A stretch of DNA of 43,245 nt, taken from Cuniculiplasma sp052315315. Its GTDB lineage: Archaea > Thermoplasmatota > Thermoplasmata > Thermoplasmatales > Thermoplasmataceae. The notes under the pieces are model-generated. The model saw only the letters and a program-made list of their open reading frames with translations, did no database searches and had not been told where the DNA came from. The stretch is taken from contig JBLSDE010000012.1 of assembly GCA_052315315.1 (NCBI GenBank), positions 1-43,245 on the forward strand. Reading direction: 5' to 3'. The stretch's first letter is position 1; every line of letters begins with the position of its first letter. Positions 8,476 through 16,921 of the stretch are shown in pieces. A program made the translations under genes and the position numbers.

Positions 8476-9393
8476 GTGATCATTCCTGACAAAGATGTTG
8501 TTAAATATATGGAATGGCCAAGTCCCCTGATGAGTGAAAGGCCAACTTACTGGCAAATAGCCAAAAAGATAGGAAAGAGCCCCAATTATGTGAAGAACAT
8601 GATTGATGAAATGCTCCATAACGAATCCCTCAGAGGCATGTCAGTGTTTATAAATCCAACTATGATCGGTCTCAAATCTTATTTTCTTGTGGTTATGTGT
8701 GAAAATTCACAAATTATTGAGAGCGAAGACTTTAGAAGGGAAATAGGTGGGATTTACTCTATTCATTTCTCAGGAGTGAGAAAAGAGATCATAAATGTTG
8801 AGATGTATAAGGAAAACGACGATCAGATGAGGGAAGTAATGGATAAAATTGTCAGAATGGTTCCGGATTGCCATGTACTTTATTCCACCTATGAAATTTA
8901 CGAAAACGTAACACTGGATCAAAAAACCCTTGAAATAGTCAGATATTTAATTCAGAGACCCATGGACAGTATTAACAGAATTTCATTATCCACAGGAATT
9001 CCGAGAAATGTTGTAGAGAAGAAGATTGAGAGAATGACTTCTGGAGACATTATAAATATAAGGCCAAACTTCAATGCTTACAGATACAGGAAATTAAACC
9101 TTGCAGTGATAAGTGTAGCCTATAGTGAAGATCTTAAGAAAGAAGTTAAGAAACAGATAATGGAAATTCTTGGGGACTACATAATCCAGGAAAGAAGGAA
9201 TATAAAGGGAATTTTTGTGTTTTTAACAAGCCTACCTCACCTTGATGATGGAAAACCCGTGTTAGACAAACTAAATAAGATTGATGGTGCCATGGGCGTG
9301 ACTCTTGTGTTTCCCTTTGAAAGCAATTTCTATATTCCAGATATACTGAAAGAAAGATTTGAAAAGGCTACCGGAAAACCATGGGAAGTGTGA
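8476..9393 (+). CDS. tandem-HTH, Lrp/AsnC-like transcription regulator
   Basis: This 305-aa protein seems built of two similar halves. Each begins with a helix-turn-helix: TYWQIAKKIGKSPNYVKNMIDEM (about 24-46), then LEIVRYLIQRPMDSINRISL through VVEKKIERM (about 152-187). Each HTH is followed by an alpha/beta segment of 80-100 residues that could be a ligand or dimer domain. The start is GTG 8476; TAATTAAATAAG about 25 nt upstream is a plausible TATA box for a leaderless mRNA. It stands alone, facing away from the padR operon. Its targets are unknown. Confidence 0.65.
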   Translation: MIIPDKDVVKYMEWPSPLMSERPTYWQIAKKIGKSPNYVKNMIDEMLHNESLRGMSVFINPTMIGLKSYFLVVMCENSQIIESEDFRREIGGIYSIHFSGVRKEIINVEMYKENDDQMREVMDKIVRMVPDCHVLYSTYEIYENVTLDQKTLEIVRYLIQRPMDSINRISLSTGIPRNVVEKKIERMTSGDIINIRPNFNAYRYRKLNLAVISVAYSEDLKKEVKKQIMEILGDYIIQERRNIKGIFVFLTSLPHLDDGKPVLDKLNKIDGAMGVTLVFPFESNFYIPDILKERFEKATGKPWEV

Positions 9394-9507
9394 AGATTAT
9401 AAATCAGGAATTTCTGTATTTTAGAAAAATTCAGGATAAAATTTGAATTCACACCTCTGCTGAAACGTACATTCAATATAACTTCAAGGTTTCAAATGAA
9501 AATCCAG

Positions 9508-10929
9508 TCACTGATATCCTCTTTCGATCCATTGATACAATCTCTTTTGCCAGTAGCTCTTTCTGAATGACAGATAGAGAAGAATCAACACATCAATGGC
9601 AAATATAAGAGGTATTGTCACTGGGAATATTACCACCACAAATAGTGCAATAAGCATTGTGAAAGTTATTGGGAATACTGCAAATTGTGAGGCGTTATAC
9701 GTGGATGGAAGAATGTTTTCCTGTAAAATCTGGTACGGTTTTCTAAGAAATGAGAGGGAAAAGTTTATTCCTGAATAGAGTGGAGGGAATAGAATCAGGA
9801 CAATGGTCATTATAAAAAATGTGTGAGATATATAAATTCCAAGAACTATGAAAGATATTATGAATGGCACTGATGCAAAGAGTGTCTGGAGAATTTTTGC
9901 CTCCATGACCTTTCTGAGATATATTTCAATTGGGATGGATGTGAATGAAAGCCACGCCCTTTCCTTGGACAGTGTTCCCGTACTCAACATAAGAGAAAGG
10001 AACCACGCAAAATAGGCAGCTAAGAGATATATGCCGAAGGAACCGAATGTGCTCAGAAAGTTCCCCTGAAACTCAATGAGCAAGAAGGTCACTACAAAGG
10101 CGATGGCACTAAGAATTGCAAATAACATATAGATACTTACCCTGTTTACCTTCACCCTGATGTTTCCCATTGAGGCCACTCTGCTGGTGAAGTCCACCTG
10201 CCTGAAATGAAGTGACATTATGGCCTCCACCGGATTCTTCTCCTTAAAACTGAAACTCTTATCGTAGGAATTCTTTGTCCGCATTGAGAATGAAGAAATC
10301 CTGAATGGGAGGGATTCGCCTCTTATTGTTGTTGCTGCAACAGCTGTTGCAACGATTGTTAGAATTATAACAGTGAGAGATGAATAAGGATCAAGATAGG
10401 TTATAAAGGAGAGCGCTCCGTATGGAAAACCGATAAATGAAGATACTATCCATCCTGCTTCAATTGCAGCCACAGGTACTTTTAAATTCATTCCCTTTCC
10501 CGCCATGTTTAAACTCATGGAGATTGGGAGAATGGCCATGCATATAATGGCCACAATTCCCAGAATAAAGCCTGATAAATTTGTTCTAAAAAATGCTATG
10601 GCCCCTGATGCTGCTGCAATGAATATAAGGGATGATGACAGAGCCTGAGCTATGAAAAATGCAGGAATGAGATCCCTGTTACGAACGGCAGATGTCAGAA
10701 GAAAATCAAGATCTGCCCTTGTAACAGATAGACCACCACCAACTGTGGCACTCAACAGAAACAACAGAAAGAAGAAGGCAAGATAATAGGAACCAAAGCT
10801 TTTTTCTGAATTAAAATCGAAGCCGAAACTTATGACAAAGAATGAGTATGCGAAAATGCCGAATAATATAAGGAGAAAAGCTCTGGAAAAGCGAGACTTA
10901 ACAAGGAGTTTCATCACCTTAATGAACAT
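9508..10929 (-). CDS. ABC-2-type exporter permease
   Basis: This 473-aa membrane protein has about 12 hydrophobic segments in two blocks, separated by a loop around residues 205-240 (TKNSYDKSFSFKEKNPVEA). There is no signal peptide or ATPase motif. Its 5' end overlaps the ABC ATPase gene by 11 bp, so together they encode one exporter. The sequence resembles large archaeal ABC-2 permeases of unknown substrate. It ends in a basic tail (WQKRLYQWIERGYQ). Confidence 0.72.
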   Translation of the reverse strand: MFIKVMKLLVKSRFSRAFLLILFGIFAYSFFVISFGFDFNSEKSFGSYYLAFFFLLFLLSATVGGGLSVTRADLDFLLTSAVRNRDLIPAFFIAQALSSSLIFIAAASGAIAFFRTNLSGFILGIVAIICMAILPISMSLNMAGKGMNLKVPVAAIEAGWIVSSFIGFPYGALSFITYLDPYSSLTVIILTIVATAVAATTIRGESLPFRISSFSMRTKNSYDKSFSFKEKNPVEAIMSLHFRQVDFTSRVASMGNIRVKVNRVSIYMLFAILSAIAFVVTFLLIEFQGNFLSTFGSFGIYLLAAYFAWFLSLMLSTGTLSKERAWLSFTSIPIEIYLRKVMEAKILQTLFASVPFIISFIVLGIYISHTFFIMTIVLILFPPLYSGINFSLSFLRKPYQILQENILPSTYNASQFAVFPITFTMLIALFVVVIFPVTIPLIFAIDVLILLYLSFRKSYWQKRLYQWIERGYQ

Positions 10930-11662
10930 CTTTCATCAATCCTGAGACTACACTCTCAATTGATCTGTTTTCCTCTTCCATATTCTCAAGTTCCTTCAGG
11001 GAACCATCCCAAACCTTCTTTCCTGAGGAGATTATAACAATACGCTGTGTCAGTCTTTTTGCAATTGATAGAATATGAGTTGATATTAAGAATGTGGCAT
11101 TCATCTTCTCAAAATACTGGAATATGACCTCCTGGGTTGGAATATCAAGATAATTAAGAGGTTCATCCATTATGGCAAATTTTGGGTTATGAATTATGGA
11201 TAGGGCCAGACAGAGTTTCTGCCTGTTTCCCCTTGACAGGGATAAGGGCTTTTGCTTTGACATTGCCTTGAGTGATAATATGTCAAGAAGATCCTCGATC
11301 TTTGATTCAAGATTCTCTGTCTGTCTTATGGCCCCAATGTATTCAAGATTTTCCCTTACTGAAAGATTGAGATAGGGACTTGCATCTTCCGGGAGATAAC
11401 CTATAAGTTTCTTTGCTTCATATGAACTTGGTATATAACCGAATATTCTTACCTTTCCTGTATCGGGTTTCATCAATCCAGAGATAATTTTAAGTGAGGT
11501 TGATTTGCCTGCCCCATTTTCTCCCAACAGGGCCACTCTTTCGCCTTCTTTTATGTCAAGGGAGAAGTTGTCTACCGCCTTAATATTTCCATAGCTTTTT
11601 GACACATTTTCCATGAAAAGGGCGGATGAGTTCACTTGATCATAGGTTGCCATGGAATCCAT
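10919..11662 (-). CDS. ABC transporter ATP-binding protein
   Basis: This 247-aa ATPase subunit has Walker A GENGAGKST (47-55), signature LSRGNRQ (142-148), Walker B FAIMDEP (162-168), D-loop LNYLD (169-173) and H-loop His196. The order and the YLPED segment near residue 90 are typical of ABC-2 export ATPases. ATG 11662 lies about 25 nt downstream of a TATA-like CTATTTAATGG, which supports this leaderless start over the ATG three codons later. The following permease overlaps by 11 bp. Confidence 0.9.
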   Translation of the reverse strand: MDSMATYDQVNSSALFMENVSKSYGNIKAVDNFSLDIKEGERVALLGENGAGKSTSLKIISGLMKPDTGKVRIFGYIPSSYEAKKLIGYLPEDASPYLNLSVRENLEYIGAIRQTENLESKIEDLLDILSLKAMSKQKPLSLSRGNRQKLCLALSIIHNPKFAIMDEPLNYLDIPTQEVIFQYFEKMNATFLISTHILSIAKRLTQRIVIISSGKKVWDGSLKELENMEEENRSIESVVSGLMKDVH

Positions 11663-11796
11663 ATTAAGGAGAATTAAAACTCCATTAAATAGATTAAGAA
11701 AATGAAATCCTTCTTTAAAGATACCTAATGAAGGTTATGAAATGAAAATGCCTCAGACCTATGGAATGGATTTGTTTTTGAATATACAATTTAAAT

Positions 11797-12912
11797 TCAA
11801 ATCCCTTTCCTTATTGTCATGTATATTTCCTCCCTCATCACATTTTTATCAGGTATCTGCTGACCCCGTATCATTTCCCTTATCATTGTGCCACTGAATC
11901 TTGTTCTATATTCCTCAGAATGGGAACATATTCTATCTGTGGTGAGTTCGTCGCATCTCCTGCAAAAAAATACTTCATCCACGAACACTGGAGTGATTCC
12001 AATATTACCCATACTTTTCAGGTATTCTCTGGATTCCATCTGACCGTAAAGATCTCCAACTCCCGCATGATCTCTGCCAATAATGAAGCTGGAACAGCCC
12101 ATATTTTTCCTCATTATCATGTGGAGGAATGCTTCCCTTGGCCCCCCATACATCATGGCATAGTTGAGTGGATAAAGAAGAGTTCTGCCCACTGGTAGAT
12201 AATTTTCAATATAGGTTTCATAGGCCATTACAATCAGATCGTCAGGGAGATCACCCTCCTTTTTGGGACCGAGTGAAGGCGTCAGCAAAAGAGAGTCACA
12301 ATTCATAAGTGCCATTTTGTGAAGAAATTCATGCCCTCTGTGTGGTGCATTTCTGGTCTGAAAACCACACACATTTTGAAACCCACTTTCTGCCAGTTTC
12401 TTCCTTACCCATTCTGTGTCTTTTGATTTTATTACAAATGGAAAGTTTTCTCTTAGCACACACAGTATCTTTCCTGAGATGGCCTTTTCACCATTTTTCC
12501 TCATAGGTAGAGTATAAGGATGCTTTTCCACCTTTGGACCAAACAATTTTGTAAGATACCAATCCATATCCAGGACAAATTTTTCATATATCTCCATTAT
12601 TCCTATTGGCTTATTTTCATAGGTTAATTGAACAACATCACCATTTCCTATGTTCTCCCATGCATTTGGTTCAATCTGGAGAATAATTGGAAAAGACCAC
12701 TTTGTACCATTCGGGAGTGAATTATCCTCAAGTATTCCCCTTATCTCTTCGGGACCGTGAAAACCATCACAGGGGCTGAAATAACCGTTCCCTATATTCC
12801 AAAGGCTGTGAACGTAAAAATATGAGACTTCAATACTTTTTTCCGTCTTTCCCATATCCTCTCCTGGGCCATTTATTATTACTTTTCTTCGACCATGGTA
12901 TTCCGGAATCAT
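11797..12912 (-). CDS. sat: sulfate adenylyltransferase (ATP sulfurylase)
   Basis: This enzyme converts sulfate and ATP to adenosine 5'-phosphosulfate (APS) and pyrophosphate. The 371-aa sequence has the family's nucleotide-binding motifs QTRN (185-188), HRGH (191-194) and GRDHAGVG (279-286). A probable zinc site is formed by Cys317, Cys320, Cys329 and His331, as in other archaeal and Thermus-type enzymes. No APS kinase domain is fused. ATG 12912 lies 1 nt after the true end of cysH, with GGGG upstream as a possible ribosome binding site, so cysH and sat form one operon. Confidence 0.95.
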   Translation of the reverse strand: MIPEYHGRRKVIINGPGEDMGKTEKSIEVSYFYVHSLWNIGNGYFSPCDGFHGPEEIRGILEDNSLPNGTKWSFPIILQIEPNAWENIGNGDVVQLTYENKPIGIMEIYEKFVLDMDWYLTKLFGPKVEKHPYTLPMRKNGEKAISGKILCVLRENFPFVIKSKDTEWVRKKLAESGFQNVCGFQTRNAPHRGHEFLHKMALMNCDSLLLTPSLGPKKEGDLPDDLIVMAYETYIENYLPVGRTLLYPLNYAMMYGGPREAFLHMIMRKNMGCSSFIIGRDHAGVGDLYGQMESREYLKSMGNIGITPVFVDEVFFCRRCDELTTDRICSHSEEYRTRFSGTMIREMIRGQQIPDKNVMREEIYMTIRKGI

Positions 12913-12913
12913 T

Positions 12914-13580
12914 CTAATTACCCCTTTTATGAATCCCGCACTCCTTTACACCACTCTCCCACCACCATCTGCCGTCTCTCTCGCCCTTTGAGGGTAATGT
13001 GCATGGTTCACACCCTATACTTTTATAGCCCCTTGAATAGAGTGGGTTTAAAGGTATTTTTTTCCCTGTCTACATATTGATCCACATCACTTAATGTCCA
13101 TTTTAAGAGAGGATTGCACTTTCTGTATGATTTATCTATCTCAATTATTGAACTCATCCTTCTCCATAAGGTCTGTTCTGATCTTATGCCCGTTATCCAG
13201 TCACTTCTTTCATCAAGCAATTTTTTAAGAGGCATAACCTTTCTAACATTGCAGCACATTTCCCTCTTTTCAACGCTTTCATAGAAAAGGTTTGGGCCAT
13301 ATGTATTTAGCATTTCTTCCACATCCCTTGAATTTGGGAAAAGAAACTTGATTTTCAAATTGTATTCCCTCCTTATGCTGTGAATAAATGAGTAGGTTTC
13401 TTGATTTAGCATCCCGGTGTCTATTGTATACACATCTCTGGTAAGATCGTTTTTGATCATAAGATCGAGAATTATCATATCTTCCTTGCTGAAACTGCTT
13501 AACAGAAACTCTTTCCCGTTACAGATTTGATCGAAATGGAGAAGTGCCTGCACCGTCTCCTCAACCTTATTATTATACAC
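12914..13580 (-). pseudogene. cysH: APS/PAPS reductase (CysH) with a +1 frameshift near the C-terminus
   Basis: This adenylyl-sulfate reductase reduces APS or PAPS to sulfite. The first 184 residues include SSFSKED (29-34), TIDTG (52-56), Cys109-Cys110, GIRSEQTLWRR and NPLLKWTLSDV. The frame then reads TTC AAG GGG CTA TAA and stops at 13023. Dropping one G from the run at 13029-13032 gives F-K-G-Y-K-S-I-G-C-E-P-C, then GERDGRW and the catalytic ECGIH, ending at TAG 12914. CC plus CxxC is the [4Fe-4S] set of APS-type reductases. The repaired protein would be about 221 aa and ends 1 nt before sat. The start is GTG 13580. It could be a mutation, a base error or programmed slippage; GGGG before a stop resembles the bacterial prfB layout. 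Confidence 0.85.
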
Positions 13581-13683
13581 AATTGCTCAAATAATATGCA
13601 TATAAATACATACGTTTAGGAAAAATATACGAACTTTTTACATATTTTACGCATATTTATAAGTAAAAAAATCATTATATCCT
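13581..13683. promoter_or_regulatory. divergent promoter of cysH-sat and the ComA-HTH gene
   Basis: This 103-bp AT-rich spacer holds back-to-back promoters. On the plus strand CATATTTATAAG (about 13652-13662) lies 26 nt before ATG 13684. On the minus strand TATTTATATGCATATT (about 13605-13590) lies just upstream of GTG 13580. The middle carries two ATACG-containing segments (around 13610 and 13627) that could be regulator sites. The arrangement suggests that the HTH of the neighbouring fusion protein acts here; this is inference. Confidence 0.5.
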
Positions 13684-14679
13684 ATGGACAGAGAATCTTT
13701 TCTGGCGCAAGAAATTTCTGGATTAAGCAGCGAAAGAATTAAAATGTCAGGTAAGACAATGGTAATTGACAGATTTGCATATGATTTGTCAGTTCTTGAT
13801 AGGTTTGCACCCTTTGTTACCTATGTAAAGTTGGGCTGGGGTATACCATTTCTTCTGAATGAAGTGAATGTTAAGGAGAGAATACGGACCATAAGAGAAA
13901 AAGGGATAGGAGTTAGCAACGGAGGCACTTTCTTGGAGAATTTTATGATAAGGGGCAAATTGATGAAGGGCCTTTCAGTCATCAAATCTCTTGGATTTGA
14001 TTATATTGAATTAAGCGAGGGAATAATGGATGTATCCAGACAGGAAAAAAACATCATAAGCGAATTTGCTGGTTCCAATAATATGCGTCTCATAATGGAG
14101 GTTGGAAAAAAGAATAGAAATGATCAGTTAAGTTTGCAGGATACAATTGAAAAAATTCATGAGGATATGGAATTTAATCCATTTATGGTAATTATAGAAG
14201 GGAGAGAATCAGGAAAGGATGTGGAAATATATGATCACGAGGGAAATATAAAATGGGACTGGGTGGAAGAGATATTGGACCAAATACCTCTGGAAAGGGT
14301 GATGTTTGAGGCACCCATAGAGTCTCAGCAGACTGAACTTATAATAAGGCTTGGAAATCAGGTGAATCTTGGAAACATTTCACTATATTCCATACCTGCA
14401 ATGGCATCACAGAGATTCGGTGTGAGAGGTGATAATTTCGGGGTGGATTACCATGGCGATGAATTTCATGGGAGTCCTGCTACAAGATTTGTTTATCATG
14501 TAATCAAAAATTCAGTCTCCAGCGATCAGGCTAAGATCATGAGAATAACCGGGATGAGCAGGCGTACAGTTCAGAACTCACTTTTCGAACTCTTGAAGAC
14601 GGGAATGATTTCAGAATTTCCAGATTCCAGGGATTTGAGAAGAAAGATATACCGGGTTAAAGCCCAGAGGAATTTATAA
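13684..14679 (+). CDS. phosphosulfolactate synthase (ComA)-like enzyme fused to a C-terminal winged-helix domain
   Basis: This protein has 331 aa. Residues 20-260 are a full ComA domain (PF02679): YVKLGWG (47-53), VSNGGTFLE (77-85), the EVGKK block (139-143), IIEGRESG (170-177), FEAP...QQ (208-216), QVNLGNI (226-232) and GVRGDN (246-251). ComA adds sulfite to phosphoenolpyruvate to make (2R)-phospho-3-sulfolactate. Residues 268-327 form a winged helix (SSDQAKIMRITGMSRRTVQNSLFELLKTG and a basic wing), absent from ordinary ComA of about 250 aa. It is divergent from cysH-sat. It could be a sulfite/PEP-sensing regulator or a bifunctional enzyme. The start is ATG 13684, leaderless. Confidence 0.8.
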   Translation: MDRESFLAQEISGLSSERIKMSGKTMVIDRFAYDLSVLDRFAPFVTYVKLGWGIPFLLNEVNVKERIRTIREKGIGVSNGGTFLENFMIRGKLMKGLSVIKSLGFDYIELSEGIMDVSRQEKNIISEFAGSNNMRLIMEVGKKNRNDQLSLQDTIEKIHEDMEFNPFMVIIEGRESGKDVEIYDHEGNIKWDWVEEILDQIPLERVMFEAPIESQQTELIIRLGNQVNLGNISLYSIPAMASQRFGVRGDNFGVDYHGDEFHGSPATRFVYHVIKNSVSSDQAKIMRITGMSRRTVQNSLFELLKTGMISEFPDSRDLRRKIYRVKAQRNL

Positions 14680-14722
14680 TTTCGAGGAAAAAGAATAGGT
14701 ACGAGAATGACATCCTTTAATC

Positions 14723-15661
14723 ATGACCATGAACAAAAAGGATTTGCTTTCAACCCCAGTAAGAGACACATCGGTTAATGGCAAAACCACACTGAGTGAT
14801 CTGATGAAGATGATGGAAGTTTCAGGTGGATTTACCACTTCGAAAATTTCAGTGGCTTATGAAATTTTAAAGGATATGTTTAATGAGGAAAATACAACCT
14901 TTCTATCCTTTCCCGCTGACATAATCTCAACAGGAACAAGAGGGGTGATAAATCAACTGGTGAAGAACAAGCTTGTGGATGTAATAATTACTACCACTGG
15001 CACTCTTGATCACGATATTGCAAGAACGTTCAGGGATTATTACTGTGGTTCTTTTGATTATCCTGATCGGGAACTGAAGGATCTTGGGATAAACAGGCTT
15101 GGTAGTGTGGTAATTCCTGATGAATCCTATGGAGAAATAATGGAATCATTCATGCAGCCTGAACTGGAGAAACTGTACAGTGAAAAGAAGACGTGGGCAA
15201 CATGGGAGATAATTCAGAGAATCGGACTAGTGCTTAACAATGAGGATTCAATTCTCTATAATGCTGCCAGGAATGGAATAAAAGTATTCGTACCCGGAAT
15301 TACAGATGGTTCATTCGGATCCCAACTCTGGTCATTCCGCGAAATGAATCACGACTTCATGGTGGATGTTCTTGCTGACGAACACGAGCTATCGGACATT
15401 ATTTTTGATGCAAAGAAGACAGGCTCACTCATGATAGGTGGTGGGATATCAAAACATCATACCATATGGTGGAATCAATTCCGTGGTGGTTTAGATTATT
15501 CAGTTTACATAACCACAGCTCAGGAATATGATGGTTCACTGTCAGGAGCCAAACTGGAGGAGGCAATATCCTGGAAGAAGGTAAAACCTGATGCAAGATT
15601 TGTAAATGTATATGGAGATGTCACCCTTATACTTCCAGTTCTGATAGGCCCTCTCCTTTAG
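14723..15661 (+). CDS. dys: deoxyhypusine synthase family protein
   Basis: Deoxyhypusine synthase moves the aminobutyl group of spermidine to a lysine of aIF5A. The 312-aa sequence shows ISTGTRGVI and TTTGTLDHDI (NAD-binding region), GGGISKHHTIWWNQFRGGLD, ITTAQEYDGSLSGAKLEEA and SWKK (283-286). Lys286 is in the position of the catalytic lysine of the SWGK motif. The HHTIWWNQ form is the archaeal variant. It is 43 nt downstream of the ComA-HTH gene, perhaps cotranscribed. Archaea often have homologues using other polyamines such as agmatine, so the exact substrate is uncertain. It ends in TAG, evidence that TAG is a normal stop here. Confidence 0.85.
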   Translation: MTMNKKDLLSTPVRDTSVNGKTTLSDLMKMMEVSGGFTTSKISVAYEILKDMFNEENTTFLSFPADIISTGTRGVINQLVKNKLVDVIITTTGTLDHDIARTFRDYYCGSFDYPDRELKDLGINRLGSVVIPDESYGEIMESFMQPELEKLYSEKKTWATWEIIQRIGLVLNNEDSILYNAARNGIKVFVPGITDGSFGSQLWSFREMNHDFMVDVLADEHELSDIIFDAKKTGSLMIGGGISKHHTIWWNQFRGGLDYSVYITTAQEYDGSLSGAKLEEAISWKKVKPDARFVNVYGDVTLILPVLIGPLL

Positions 15662-15663
15662 TT

Positions 15664-16413
15664 TTAGTTGAATCTTAAAACATTTTTTTCAGGAAAATAC
15701 TTCGTGAAAAACATAAGTATGAATACAATTACCATAAGGGTCAGAGATATGATTCCAGGTTCTCCCAGGCCGACCTTGATATCGCTTATTGTATTGTCTA
15801 GCCCAAATAAAATGTAGAAGAGAAGTGCCGGTAAAATTGCCATACCCCTGTTATTTACTTTGAAATTGGTGAGATAAAGAATGAATGCTATTATGAAAGA
15901 AACAAAGAACCAACCAATAAAATTTGAAATTGGATCTCCAAAGTACTGGGTTGGGACTGTCCAGTGCCATAGTTCTCTGGAATACCTTGGATCAAAACTC
16001 AGATCAAAGGAAACCATAAGGAATGGTGCCAGAAAGAGCGAAGAGGCTTCCATAGCGTAAAAGAACAGGGAAGACCAGAGGAAGGGAATAAAAATTGGAA
16101 CAGGGCCTATCTTTGGACCAAGAGCCGCAGTATAATAATAAGTTCCGAAGGGTATTCCAGTGTTTATGCTCAGGAATTCCATAGAGTAACCAACTACCCA
16201 GCCAAGAGCCAGAAGTTCAATAGTCTTTTTCCAGCCAATTAACAAAAGAGAACTTATTATGTAAACCAGGATAAGTAAAAATGAGACCATCATTGAATTG
16301 AAATATGGTAATTTTCCGATTTGAGGGATCTGACCAATGAAAAGATATAGAATATAAAGAAGGCTTACAACCCAGGCTATTTTCCACCTTTCCCTTATAC
16401 TTTCCTCGTTCAT
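15664..16413 (-). CDS. CruF-like carotenoid hydratase (DUF422)
   Basis: This 249-aa protein has about seven membrane helices. The diagnostic region is GWVVGYSMEFLSINTGIPFG (71-90) followed by YYYTAALGPKIGPVPIFIP, and later YFGDPISNFIGWFF. This pattern is shared by DUF422 proteins such as CruF, which hydrates the ends of bisanhydrobacterioruberin in haloarchaeal C50 carotenoid synthesis. No phytoene synthase, desaturase or elongase lies in this window, so the pathway context is missing. Its 3' end faces the dys gene at 2 bp. Membership is fairly clear, the exact substrate is not. Confidence 0.7.
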   Translation of the reverse strand: MNEESIRERWKIAWVVSLLYILYLFIGQIPQIGKLPYFNSMMVSFLLILVYIISSLLLIGWKKTIELLALGWVVGYSMEFLSINTGIPFGTYYYTAALGPKIGPVPIFIPFLWSSLFFYAMEASSLFLAPFLMVSFDLSFDPRYSRELWHWTVPTQYFGDPISNFIGWFFVSFIIAFILYLTNFKVNNRGMAILPALLFYILFGLDNTISDIKVGLGEPGIISLTLMVIVFILMFFTKYFPEKNVLRFN

Positions 16414-16921
16414 TCAGAGTGGATAAATAATTCCCTGTAATAATTTTTGCCTAATGCATTGCATTTCCTATTCCCATATTGAAAATGCTTGATATATTAG
16501 CAATCCTATGATATTTTCTGGATCTTTTCAATGAAGAAAAAAAAGTAATTTTGAAAGAGTGTTTAAACTATAAATTAAGCGTCGATCAGGTATTCAGAAA
16601 ATATAACATGTAGGATATGGAAAAGGGAGTTGGTGTTTTCTCAGCCTCCATTTAACTGACACTTGCGATTAATGCAATTAGAGATGTAATACAATTGGCA
16701 AGTTCAGCGGAAGATATAGCTGGTGAGGGGCAGATTTGATTCGATGTGTTAAATTAATCCTTTATGCTGTTCCCTGATAAATCGCCTTAATTAGGAAATC
16801 TTAATGCACATTTACAATTAAGTCAATAGGGTGAAAAGGGATTAGAAAAATTTCAAGAGAACTCTTTTCATGTAAGGATTTAATTGAGAAAAAAATTTAA
16901 CTGATCGGGAAATATGAAATT
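16414..16921. other. intergenic region with possible gene remnant
   Basis: About 508 AT-rich bases lie between divergent genes. They should contain the promoter of the CruF-like gene on the left and that of the 98-aa protein on the right. I see no RNA gene or repeat. A protein-like stretch with three in-frame stops (about 16583-16760) is listed separately. Confidence 0.4.
16583..16750 (+). pseudogene. possible decayed coding remnant
   Basis: In one plus-strand frame the translation reads SVDQVFRKYNM, TAG, DMEKGVGVFSASI, TAA, then LTLAINAIRDVIQLASSAED and IAGEGQI, TGA. The last piece is amphipathic and protein-like. Three stops in about 55 codons mean it is not functional as written. It may be the relic of a helical protein, but chance is possible in a region of this composition. 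Confidence 0.2.
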
